NCBI RefSeq assembly: GCF_000376825.1
Contig: NZ_AQXW01000003.1
Location: 310,001 to 374,000 of the forward strand
From: Demetria terragena DSM 11295
GTDB taxonomy: Bacteria > Actinomycetota > Actinomycetes > Actinomycetales > Dermatophilaceae
Direction: 5' to 3'
DNA: 64,000 nucleotides
The notes under the pieces are model-generated. The model did no database searches. It was not told the origin of the DNA and saw only the letters and a program-made list of their open reading frames with translations. The position numbers and the translations under genes are program-made. Shown piece after piece: positions 1-9,044 of the stretch; position 1 is the first letter of the stretch, and every line of letters begins with the position of its first letter.

Positions 1-49
1 CACGGACTCATCGGGGTCGACAGCATGGCGGGATCACGATTCTTACGCG

Positions 50-445
50 GTGACAGCGGGGGAGTGGCCAGCGCCGGCGTACGCCCCACACCGCCCGGCG
101 CGCAGCATCGTGCTGGTGAACGGACTCCCTGGGGCTGGTAAGACGACGCTGGCCCGTCGGCTGAGTCAGGAACTGGGGGTGCCGCTGTTGAGGCATGCCG
201 ATTTTGGCTCATCGATCTGGTTGGCCCTTGGAGATTCTCCGGTGGGCGCGGTGCTCGACGTCGATGATGGCGACGCGCCGCGAGCAGACCTCGGTCCAGC
301 GTTGGAGGTGAGGTGCATCGCAGGTCGAGGCACAGCGACCCGTGACGCAGCGAAGGTTGTGGTCGACCTGAGCGTGCCGGTGACCGACCGGCAGATCGCA
401 GACCTCGCGCTGCGGGCGCGGGCCCTCGCCACGGGCGCGCGTTGA
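50..445 (+). CDS. Shortened P-loop (AAA/zeta-type) kinase-like protein, possibly degenerate
   Basis: The N-terminal part has a Walker A motif (GLPGAGKTT, about residues 25-33) followed by a helix typical of small P-loop kinases. The rest is only about 90 residues, whereas this type of kinase is usually 170-200. A segment like the family's late 'EVRC' strand follows almost at once, and the usual middle (lid, second nucleotide motif) seems missing. No stop codon lies upstream in this frame, so the gene may begin before the window; GTG at 50 is only the first start inside it. The stop codon sits at the edge of a palindromic repeat. It may be a decaying remnant rather than an active kinase. Confidence 0.45.
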   Translation: MTAGEWPAPAYAPHRPARSIVLVNGLPGAGKTTLARRLSQELGVPLLRHADFGSSIWLALGDSPVGAVLDVDDGDAPRADLGPALEVRCIAGRGTATRDAAKVVVDLSVPVTDRQIADLALRARALATGAR

Positions 446-499
446 GTGGGCGTGTCGTGCTAGTGAATACGCTTCTTCACTAGCACGACACGCCGACTC
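444..499. repeat. Palindromic repeat element, copy 1 (also terminator-like)
   Basis: A 19-bp perfect inverted repeat (449-467 with 476-494, loop of 8) is extended by four more pairs (444-447 with 496-499) after one mismatch. It lies between two convergent genes. The arm core GGCGTGTCGTGCTAGTG recurs near the right end of the window (63721-63778), so this is a dispersed repeat and not just a local terminator. Confidence 0.75.
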
Positions 500-514
500 A
501 GGCACAGGTCGGCG

Positions 515-1438
515 TTACTTCACGCTGAACGGAACGGTGATGACCGTCTTGTCATCGACCTTGAACTCGCACTTGTACTCGCCCTTGGGGTAGCCGGACG
601 GTGCGTTCGGGGCCTTGAGGTGGACGACTGCTGCGCCACCTTCAAAACTCTGCGAGAGCGTCGTGGACTTTGGACCAACCGGGGTCTGGAGTGTCGCATC
701 GACCTTGCGGCCCTTGAGGTCGGTGATGACGGCGCTGCAGGCGAGACCGGACGGGTCGGAGAAGCTCGAGGTGTTGGACGTGCAGTGCGTGACCTGCTGC
801 TCGGTATACATCGAGGTCGGCTCGCACGCCATGCCCTGCGTGGCCTGACCTTCGTTCCCGGAAATCTTGGCCTCACCAATCCAGGACTTCCCGCCAGCGC
901 TGAATTTGCAGGCATAGGTGCCACCGGGCAACTGGAGCTTGCCGACCGAGAAGTTGAGGAAAAGCGTGCCCACGGCGGCCGTACGGTTGGTCGACGCCGA
1001 ATAGACCTCAGTGCCATCGCGGAAGAGCTCAGCCTTGACGCTGCCGCGGACATCGTCTGGAAGGTCTGCCGAGCAATAGATCACGCTGCCGCTGACTGAG
1101 CTGCTGGTGGACTTGCACACTCGGGCCGAGGTGTCGGCGCCACTCTTGTCGCACAACTTGACCAGGTCACTGCGCGTCCCCGGAACCGTGCTGGACGCGG
1201 CGCTGGTCGCGCTGGCGGCCGAAGACGTACTTGACGATGAACTGGTGGAGGAAGACGAATCTTCGCTCGAGCTTGAGGGCGTCTCGGCCGAAGCACTTGC
1301 AGTGGCCGACGGCGCTGCCGACGTGTTCTGGGTCACGGTGGGGGCATCGCTGCCACAGGCGGTCAGTGTCGTGAGGGCGAGCACGCTGATTGCGACCGCA
1401 GCGCGGGTCGACACGGCTGCGCGAATTCGTTGGGTCAT
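515..1438 (-). CDS. Secreted lipoprotein with Ser-rich linker and two Cys-containing beta-type repeats
   Basis: The 307-residue product begins with a signal peptide ending in a lipobox (LTAC, Cys28), so it should be lipid-anchored outside the membrane. A Ser/Thr/Ala-rich linker covers about residues 35-90. Beyond it are two related halves, each with paired cysteines. They end in similar segments (GGTYACKF near residue 175 and KGEYKCEF near residue 290), which suggests two disulfide-stabilised beta-sandwich (Ig-like) domains. I do not recognise the family and assign no function. It is convergent with the upstream kinase-like gene and separated by the palindromic repeat. Confidence 0.7.
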   Translation of the reverse strand: MTQRIRAAVSTRAAVAISVLALTTLTACGSDAPTVTQNTSAAPSATASASAETPSSSSEDSSSSTSSSSSTSSAASATSAASSTVPGTRSDLVKLCDKSGADTSARVCKSTSSSVSGSVIYCSADLPDDVRGSVKAELFRDGTEVYSASTNRTAAVGTLFLNFSVGKLQLPGGTYACKFSAGGKSWIGEAKISGNEGQATQGMACEPTSMYTEQQVTHCTSNTSSFSDPSGLACSAVITDLKGRKVDATLQTPVGPKSTTLSQSFEGGAAVVHLKAPNAPSGYPKGEYKCEFKVDDKTVITVPFSVK

Positions 1439-1500
1439 GGCATCACCATAGAGAACTGGCGCTGCAAAATTCTCACAGCGCCAGTTCTCGGGCGGCCAGA

Positions 1501-3171
1501 TCAGGCGGCGGAACCGTTGCTCGAGGCCTCAGCCACCTGCTCAGACTGCCGCAGGTCGTCGGGCTCCAACGGACCCTGCATGCGCAGTGGCCGCTCTGCG
1601 AGGTAGCGGACGTAGGCGTACGGGGTGAAGAAGCCAGGCAGGTAGTCGCCCATAGCGCTCTGCTCGAGCACATCGCGCGCGTACTCGACATGCTTGACCT
1701 GCTCCTCCGTAGCAGCCCGAGTCAGCACAGCCACCTCCTCGTCGATCACTCGGCGAACCAGGTCAGGCGTGACCTCAGGTCCTTCGGCGAGTTGCGAGCG
1801 GTGGTGGAGCCACTGCCACAACTGCGCACGCGAGATCTCGACGGTGGCCGCGTCCTCCATCAGGTTGTCGATCGCGACGGCGCCGGTGCCTTGAACCCAC
1901 GAGGCGAGGTACTGCAGCGCAACCGACACGTTCGTCCGCACTCCACCGAGGCTGATCGTTCTCGGAGTGCCATCCAAGGACACGAGATCGCCTGCGGTGA
2001 TGGGGCCGTGACGGAAGTCCCGTTGGTGGGTCTTTCCGTCCAGGACCGAGTCGTACGCGGCCTGGGCCGTTTCGACCAGGAACGGATGCGCAACCCACGA
2101 GCCGTCGAAGCCCTCTGCGGCCTCGCGCTCCTTTTCGCCGCGCACCACCTGCAACGCGCGGTGTTGTTGCTCGTCGTTCTGTCGCGCTGGGTTCACTGCG
2201 GCCGGGCCGCCGATCGCGTAGGCGCCACGACGGTGACACGTCGAGACCAGCAGTTGGGTGTACGCGCGCATGAACGGTGTTGTCATCGTGATGTGGTCGC
2301 GGTCAGGGAGCACAAATTCATCACCACGGTGAGCGAAGGTCCGGATGAAGCTGAAGATGTAGTCCCAGCGCCCCGCATTGAGGCCAGCGGCGTGCTGGCG
2401 AAGTTCGTACAGGATCTCGTCCATCTCGAAAGCGGCCGTGATCGTCTCGATCAACACGGTCGCCCGCACGGTGCCCTGCCGAATGCCGAGCTCGTCCTGC
2501 GCCATCACGAAGATGTCGTTCCACAGCCGAGCCTCTTCGTGGCTCTCGATCTTGGGCAGGTAGAAGTATGGGCCGCTGCCACCTTCGATGAGCGCCTGCG
2601 CGTTATGGAAGAAGTAGAGACCAAAGTCGAGCAAGCTCGCGGAGATCGGCCGACTATCGATGCTGACGTGCTTCTCACACAGGTGCAGCGCGCGCGGACG
2701 CAAAATGATGGTCGTGTCGCTGCCAGTCGCCTGATGGGTGGTCCCATCCTCGGTGTAATCCAGGGCACCGCGGACCGCGTCATAGAGGTTGACCTGGGCG
2801 GAGATCACGTTCTCCCAGGAAGGCGCCGTCGCGTCTTCGAGGTCGGCAATCCACACCTGGGCGCCAGATTCCAGTGCGTGCACGCCCATCTTGCGGGTGG
2901 CGGGAGCGATCAACTCGCAGCGGCGATCGCGCAGCCCCCGACCGGGAGGCGCAACAGACCACGTGTCGTCCTGCCGCACGCCCCGGGTCGCGGTCAGGAA
3001 GTCAAGGTCCTCGCCAGCGCTGATACGTCGAGCGCGTTCGCGCCGTGCCTGCAACAACTCGGCGCGGCGACCGGCGAAGGCCGAGTCAAGTTTAGAGACG
3101 AAAGCAATCGCCTCAGGGGTCAGAATCGAATCGAATCGCGGGTGCATCGTGCCGCGGATCTGGGTGGTCAT
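1501..3171 (-). CDS. aceB: Malate synthase A
   Basis: Malate synthase condenses glyoxylate with acetyl-CoA to give malate, the second step of the glyoxylate shunt. The 556-residue length and the motif series fit the A-type enzyme: WIADLEDATAPSW near residue 110, TIILRPRALHL, YFYLPKIES, TVRATVLIETI near 250, YIFSFIRTF and AIGGPAAVNP. ATG at 3171 is preferred over GTG at 3174 because AAGGAGG then lies 5 bases upstream. The gene follows aceA on the same strand, but two strong hairpins separate them (3211-3256 and 3271-3298), so it probably has its own promoter or is expressed at a different level. Confidence 0.95.
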   Translation of the reverse strand: MTTQIRGTMHPRFDSILTPEAIAFVSKLDSAFAGRRAELLQARRERARRISAGEDLDFLTATRGVRQDDTWSVAPPGRGLRDRRCELIAPATRKMGVHALESGAQVWIADLEDATAPSWENVISAQVNLYDAVRGALDYTEDGTTHQATGSDTTIILRPRALHLCEKHVSIDSRPISASLLDFGLYFFHNAQALIEGGSGPYFYLPKIESHEEARLWNDIFVMAQDELGIRQGTVRATVLIETITAAFEMDEILYELRQHAAGLNAGRWDYIFSFIRTFAHRGDEFVLPDRDHITMTTPFMRAYTQLLVSTCHRRGAYAIGGPAAVNPARQNDEQQHRALQVVRGEKEREAAEGFDGSWVAHPFLVETAQAAYDSVLDGKTHQRDFRHGPITAGDLVSLDGTPRTISLGGVRTNVSVALQYLASWVQGTGAVAIDNLMEDAATVEISRAQLWQWLHHRSQLAEGPEVTPDLVRRVIDEEVAVLTRAATEEQVKHVEYARDVLEQSAMGDYLPGFFTPYAYVRYLAERPLRMQGPLEPDDLRQSEQVAEASSNGSAA

Positions 3172-3210
3172 CACGCCCTCCTTCGAGGAGACGTCCGGGG
3201 ATGGAAAAGG

Positions 3211-3256
3211 ACCTGGGTCCCGCTGGCCGGAGCCAGTTGACCAGCGGGACCCAGGT
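3211..3256. terminator. Perfect 16-bp inverted repeat upstream of aceB
   Basis: Arms 3211-3226 and 3241-3256 are exact reverse complements (arm ACCTGGGTCCCGCTGG) around a 14-base loop. It lies about 40 bases before the aceB start. It could be an attenuator, an RNA-stability element, or part of a tandem terminator with the next hairpin. There is no clear T-tract. Confidence 0.7.
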
Positions 3257-3270
3257 GGTCGATCTCGGTC

Positions 3271-3298
3271 GATCTGAGTAGCACTGGCTACTCAGATC
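3271..3298. terminator. Terminator-like hairpin after aceA
   Basis: A 12-bp perfect stem (3271-3282 with 3287-3298, loop ACTG) begins just beyond the aceA stop codon at 3306. Its position fits transcription termination of aceA. Confidence 0.75.
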
Positions 3299-3305
3299 AC
3301 CGTGG

Positions 3306-4625
<1,320 letters not shown>

Positions 4626-4771
4626 GGCTCCTGTGTCCTTTCGATGCCGGCTGACGCCGGTTCACTGTCGGTGATCTGCTGTGGTCGCCGATCATGCTGG
4701 CGACTCGATGCGACCATCATGCGCAGCGCAACGGGCCTCTTTCACGCCGACCGGGCATAAAGAATCAAGAA

Positions 4772-4782
4772 TTTTGACAAAA
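4772..4782. promoter_or_regulatory. Candidate RamB operator, TTTTGACAAAA palindrome
   Basis: This 11-bp palindrome lies between divergent aceA and the RamB-like gene. Corynebacterium RamB is known to bind AACTTTGCAAA-like sites in front of aceA and aceB. The AT-rich TTTG-CAAA core here resembles that, but with a different centre. It also contains TTGACA, which could instead be a -35 element for the regulator. Confidence 0.4.
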
Positions 4783-4819
4783 CGACGCGATATGGATCCA
4801 CTTTCATCGCTTTTCCGTC

Positions 4820-6346
4820 ATGATGGCTGTCATGAGTCGTACGTCTTCACGTGGTCCTGGTCGGCTAGTCGCTTCTGCTCCAGCTCCGAGCCGCAACGAT
4901 GCTGGTTCCCCGGTCGGCCCTGATCCGCTCACGATCGGACGGCGCCTTCGACACCTCCGCACGCAGGCGGGACGCACGCTCGGCGAAGTCGCCGAGTCTG
5001 TGGGAATGTCCCCGTCGGCGTTGTCTCTGATGGAAAACGGCAAGCGGGAGCCGAAGCTGTCGGCTCTCACCGCGCTTGCCGAGGAACTCGACACGACACT
5101 GACCGATCTGTTGAGTGCTGCGCCGCCAAGTCGCAGAGCATCGCTGGAGATCAAACTCGAACGGGTGCAACGGAGTTCGGCTTATGCTGCGCTCGGTCTT
5201 CCAGCCGTCAAGGTCGGGCCGCGGCTGTCAACTGAGGCCCTGGAGGCATTGGTTGGTATGCACGAGGCGATGGCTGAGGTGCAGGCTGAGCGGGCGGCAA
5301 CCCCGGAACACGCACGGCAGGCGAATGCCGATCTACGGCTGCGGATGCGCGCGGCCGATAACTACTTCGGCGAGATCGAAGACCAAGCATCGGATCTGCT
5401 GTCCGCCATTAAGCACCCTGGTGGACCCATCAGTCGCGCGGCCGTTGATCGGTTGGCGGGGCACCTCGGCTACCAATTGATGCATACCTCGGACCTGCCT
5501 GGGTCGACCCGGACGGTGACCGACATGTCCCACCGCCGGATCTATTTGCCCCAGCCCGAGGCTGGTCAGCATGACTCGCGGTCCCTGGCTTTGCAGGCGC
5601 TGGGCCACCTTGTTCTGGGGCACCAGGTTCCGGAGTCGTACGCCGACTTTTTGACTCAGCGGGTGGAGATCAACTATTTCGCGGCCGCCCTTCTGGTGCC
5701 CGAGGCCGACGCGGTCACCCATCTGCAGCAAGCAAAGAAGGACAAGGACATCGCGATCGAGGACCTGCGGGATGCCTTCGCGGTGTCCTATGAGACCGCA
5801 GCGCACCGGTTCACCAATCTGGCGACGCGGCACCTGGGAATCCGTGTGCATTTCATGCGGATCTCTCGGGATGGCGTGATCTTCAAGGCCTATGAGAACG
5901 ACGGCGTGAGCTTTCCTACCGACGCGAGTGGCGCGATCGAGGGGCAGCGGGTGTGCCGCGAATGGACGGCACGACAGGTCTTCGTGCAGCCAGATTTGTC
6001 GCAGGCCTACCAGCAATACACCGACACCCGAACCGGGACCTATTGGTGCACGGCGGTCGTCGACCGAACCCAGGACGGCCTTTTCGCGGTCAACGTCGGG
6101 GTGCCTTATGCCGACGTGAAGTGGATGCGTGGGCGAGAGACCACATCCCGCTCGAAGTCGCGATGCCCGGACCCGACGTGCTGCACGCAGCCGCCGAGTG
6201 AACTCGCCAGCAGGTGGTCCGGCCATGCTTGGCCGAGCGCCCGGGCCCACTCCCATCTATTGGCGGCGATGCCACCAGGGGTGTTCCCGGGCGTCGACGA
6301 CACCGAGGTCTATGCCTTCTTAGAGCGGCACGCCCCGACTCGGTGA
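4820..6346 (+). CDS. ramB: RamB-type acetate-metabolism regulator (XRE HTH, IrrE-like, ScfR domains)
   Basis: The 508-residue protein has an XRE helix-turn-helix at about residues 38-92 (LGEVAESVGMSPSALSLMENG). A central IrrE/DUF955-type region follows at about 215-345, with NYFAAALLVPE and SYETAAHRF. The C-terminal short-chain fatty acyl regulator domain has KAYENDGVSFP and CPDPTCC. The usual HExxH zinc-protease motif is degenerate (ALGHLVLGH lacks the Glu), so it should not be a protease. In Corynebacterium, RamB represses glyoxylate-shunt and acetate genes; the divergent position next to aceA supports the same role. There is no convincing ribosome site, and ATGs at 4820, 4823 and 4832 are all possible. 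Confidence 0.88.
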   Translation: MMAVMSRTSSRGPGRLVASAPAPSRNDAGSPVGPDPLTIGRRLRHLRTQAGRTLGEVAESVGMSPSALSLMENGKREPKLSALTALAEELDTTLTDLLSAAPPSRRASLEIKLERVQRSSAYAALGLPAVKVGPRLSTEALEALVGMHEAMAEVQAERAATPEHARQANADLRLRMRAADNYFGEIEDQASDLLSAIKHPGGPISRAAVDRLAGHLGYQLMHTSDLPGSTRTVTDMSHRRIYLPQPEAGQHDSRSLALQALGHLVLGHQVPESYADFLTQRVEINYFAAALLVPEADAVTHLQQAKKDKDIAIEDLRDAFAVSYETAAHRFTNLATRHLGIRVHFMRISRDGVIFKAYENDGVSFPTDASGAIEGQRVCREWTARQVFVQPDLSQAYQQYTDTRTGTYWCTAVVDRTQDGLFAVNVGVPYADVKWMRGRETTSRSKSRCPDPTCCTQPPSELASRWSGHAWPSARAHSHLLAAMPPGVFPGVDDTEVYAFLERHAPTR

Positions 6347-6365
6347 CCGGGTGATTTCACAGCCC

Positions 6366-7868
6366 CTACTTCACAGCCTTGAGTGCGTCGACCAAACCGT
6401 GCCCGTAGTAGCCGTTGTTGTTGTCGGGTCCGGCACAGGTGTCACCATCACAGGGCATCTCGGTGGCCTGTGACTTCAAGAGTCCAATCAGGCGCTCCGG
6501 ACTGGCCTTGGGATGAGTGGCCTTGAGCAGGGCGAGTACGCCTGCGACGTGCGGCGAAGCCATCGATGTGCCACTGCTGCTGCCGTACTGCCCGTTGGGC
6601 AACGTCGAGAGGATGTTGGCGCCGGGAGCCGCGACCGTGATCTTGCCTTTGCCGTAGTTCGAGAAGCCCGACTTGGTTATGCCGGCTTTGTCGTCGGATA
6701 CGGAAGAGACCGACACGGTGCCGGGGACTTCGGTGGGGAGGTCCAGGCAGTCCTTGTTCAGCTGGCGGCTCACCGCTTTGCTGTCGTTGGGGCTGGTGGT
6801 GTCAGTGGTCTTGTTGGCCAGGTCGTAGGTGGAGTTGCCTGAGGCGGCAACATGGGCAACGCCCTTATAGGTCGCGTAGGACATTGCGCGGCGAACGGCT
6901 TCCATGCCGGGTGCTTGGTTGGCTTGGTCCGAGCACCAGAACGCCCACGGGTCGACGTAGTAACTGTTGTTGGTGACGTCGATGCCCTGCATGGCCGACC
7001 ACATCATGCCGCAGACGGCGTACTCCGGATAGATGAAACCACCGTCGTTGACCACCTTCACCGCGGCAATCGCTGTGTTGGGGGCAATCCCGACGATGCC
7101 TTCGCCGTTGCGGGCTGCGCCGATGGTTCCCGCGACATGGGTGCCGTGGCTACTTGTGGTGGGGCCCCAGTTCTTGCGTTCCGGGACTCCAGCGTTCTGG
7201 CAGGAGACCGATTTGTCGGACCGGAAGTTGGAGACCAGATCCGGGTGGAGGCCGTCGACGCCGCTGTCGACAACGCCAACCACGACGTCGGAGCTACCGC
7301 CGCTGATCTTGTGCGCGCGGTTGGCCTTGATGGCCTTGTTGCCCCACTGCTCACCTTCGCGGGGGTCTGCTTTCACCTTCGTCGCCTGCTCGTGCCCGGT
7401 GGTGTCCGTACGCTCGACCGAAGCCTTGCGAGAACGAGACGGTGACTTGTCCTCGCTGTCGGTGCCCGGTGTGCCCTCGGCCACCGCAGTTGTCCGGGTC
7501 TGGCCAGCCGACTTGATCGGCGAGTTAGTCCCCTTTGGCAGGTTGTCGACGAATGCGGCCTTGGTGGAGTGGGCCACGATGACGCCAATCTGCGGCCAGG
7601 ACTGCACGACCACGCCACCGGCCTTAGTCACGACACGTTCGGCCCGCTTGAGTTGGCTGTCGTTGACCTGGCCCTCCTTGAGGTTGACCACGTAGCTCAT
7701 GAGCGTGCCGTCGGCAGGCGCGGTATCGACTGGTGTCGAGGGCGGATCCGATGCAGGGGAGGCTTCGGCGGTCGTTCCGGCTGTGCTGCCGAGAGCCACC
7801 GCCGAGGCGAGCGCCACGGTGGTGGCCAGACCGAGAAGCCGGCGACGAGTGCGAGACGGATGTGTCAT
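6366..7868 (-). CDS. Secreted subtilisin-like serine protease (S8), paralogue 1
   Basis: The 500-residue preproenzyme has a signal peptide (about residues 1-37), an inhibitor-like propeptide (about 50-130, with [14 protein letters not shown] and [12 protein letters not shown]), and an S8 catalytic domain. The triad is visible as Asp201 (VVDSGVDGLHPDL), His241 ([10 protein letters not shown]) and Ser435 (GTSMASPHVAG), with the oxyanion Asn in AASGN near 345. GGAAGG lies 8 bases before the ATG. It is downstream of the glycine betaine transporter operon and closely related to the subtilase at 11165-12655. The substrate is unknown. Its pair of Cys around the active region suggests disulfides. Confidence 0.93.
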   Translation of the reverse strand: MTHPSRTRRRLLGLATTVALASAVALGSTAGTTAEASPASDPPSTPVDTAPADGTLMSYVVNLKEGQVNDSQLKRAERVVTKAGGVVVQSWPQIGVIVAHSTKAAFVDNLPKGTNSPIKSAGQTRTTAVAEGTPGTDSEDKSPSRSRKASVERTDTTGHEQATKVKADPREGEQWGNKAIKANRAHKISGGSSDVVVGVVDSGVDGLHPDLVSNFRSDKSVSCQNAGVPERKNWGPTTSSHGTHVAGTIGAARNGEGIVGIAPNTAIAAVKVVNDGGFIYPEYAVCGMMWSAMQGIDVTNNSYYVDPWAFWCSDQANQAPGMEAVRRAMSYATYKGVAHVAASGNSTYDLANKTTDTTSPNDSKAVSRQLNKDCLDLPTEVPGTVSVSSVSDDKAGITKSGFSNYGKGKITVAAPGANILSTLPNGQYGSSSGTSMASPHVAGVLALLKATHPKASPERLIGLLKSQATEMPCDGDTCAGPDNNNGYYGHGLVDALKAVK

Positions 7869-7932
7869 GGGTGGACCTTCCGGAGAACGAATGGGGTATT
7901 CCGGAGGTTAGTGAGGTATGTCACGCCATGGT

Positions 7933-7984
7933 GGGTAGCGCGCTCACCGGATTTTTGCCACAGATTCCGGTCAGCACGCTACCC
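7933..7984. terminator. Interrupted hairpin downstream of the betaine ABC operon
   Basis: An 8-bp outer stem (7933-7940 with 7977-7984, GGGTAGCG) encloses an inner CCGG/CCGG pair with a T-rich loop. It lies between the end of the betaine-binding protein gene and the protease gene, so it may terminate the operon. Confidence 0.45.
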
Positions 7985-8013
7985 GCGAGTTGGGCTCACA
8001 GCGCAGCGGTCGA

Positions 8014-8964
8014 TCAGCCCAGGTTGTAGTCCTTGATCGCCTTGTTGGTCGCCTTGGTGAGGCCCGCACCCGGCTCGATGCCCGTGATGGTGTTGTTGAC
8101 ATCCTTTGCGACCTTCGGGAGGTCTTCGATGGAGTCGATGTCCATGTAGGTGGGGACAGCCATCGTCAACTTGGCGTTGCCGTACCAGGTGCCGATGTTG
8201 ACGTAGTCCTTCTTGTACTTGTTCCAGTAGTCGGCGTGGGTCATGGGGAGCCACGCGTCCATGTAGAAGTCCGAGGACCCCTTGGAGAGGCCAATGTAGA
8301 GCGGGCCGGCTTCGGTGTATTCCTTCACCTCGACCGTGCACCCGCGATCTCCCAGGATCTTCTTCCAGAGGTGAGTGACGGCTAGGCCCTCGGCCCAACT
8401 GTTGATGACCGAGATCTTCACGGGGTCGCTGCTGTCACACAACTTTGCGCTGCCCACTGTCTTCTTGACGAAGTCCGGGTTCTTCTTCAGCCATGCGTCT
8501 ACGCCAGCGGCGGGATCGTCCTTGTGATCAACGGCGACGGCGCTCGAAATGCTCGCGAGCTGGTCATCATTCATCTTGAACTTCTTCAAGGCCGCGGACA
8601 CCTTGGGCTGCTTGGTCGGGAAGCCCTTGTGGGCCACGGTCCGGATGTCCTCGGCTTTGCCGAGCGCACCCTTCGGGTCCTTCAGGTCTTTCACCGGGTA
8701 GGCGTCATAGGCCCAATGCGGGCGCCAGAGCGCGACAACGATCGGATCCTTCTTGTCGGACGCCCGCTTCAGTGCCGCCAGCATCGCGGTGGAACTGGAG
8801 GTCTGCTGCTTCCAGTTGCCGCCTCCGCCGCCGGCCCCTCCTGCGGATGATCCGCTTGCCTCGCTACCGCCGTTGGATTCATCGCTAGCCGATCCGCAGG
8901 CTGCCAGGGTGGTCACGGTCAATGCCGTGGCCGCCATGGCGGCCAAGGTCTTTGTGGGTTTCAT
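8014..8964 (-). CDS. Glycine betaine ABC transporter substrate-binding lipoprotein, OpuAC-like, apparently permuted
   Basis: This is the extracytoplasmic receptor of the betaine/proline-betaine transporter encoded upstream. It has a lipoprotein signal (LAAC), a Gly-rich linker, then an OpuAC fold. The aromatic ligand segment WRPHWAYDAYPVKDL comes at about residue 80. INSWAEGLAVTHLWKK lies at about 190, DAWLPMTHADYW at about 236, and VPTYMDIDSIEDL near 275. The final 25 residues (ITGIEPGAGLTKATNKAIKDY) match a segment that, as I remember them, is N-terminal in Bacillus/Listeria OpuAC/GbuC. The mature protein here starts instead with NWKQQTSSSTAMLAALKRA, the stretch that normally follows it. 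So the order looks circularly permuted. Confidence 0.9.
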   Translation of the reverse strand: MKPTKTLAAMAATALTVTTLAACGSASDESNGGSEASGSSAGGAGGGGGNWKQQTSSSTAMLAALKRASDKKDPIVVALWRPHWAYDAYPVKDLKDPKGALGKAEDIRTVAHKGFPTKQPKVSAALKKFKMNDDQLASISSAVAVDHKDDPAAGVDAWLKKNPDFVKKTVGSAKLCDSSDPVKISVINSWAEGLAVTHLWKKILGDRGCTVEVKEYTEAGPLYIGLSKGSSDFYMDAWLPMTHADYWNKYKKDYVNIGTWYGNAKLTMAVPTYMDIDSIEDLPKVAKDVNNTITGIEPGAGLTKATNKAIKDYNLG

Positions 8965-9044
8965 CGATTTCGCCTCTCATCATGTGCTGGTCGTCTTGGT
9001 CGGTCTCTGAGTTGGTATGGCGACGTTGGTATGGCGACGTCGGG

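Noticed and set aside
1390-3240. 616-codon open frame on the + strand
   Set aside because: It runs antisense to aceB. Aspartate/valine/arginine-rich composition and no recognisable family mark it as a shadow of high-GC codon bias.
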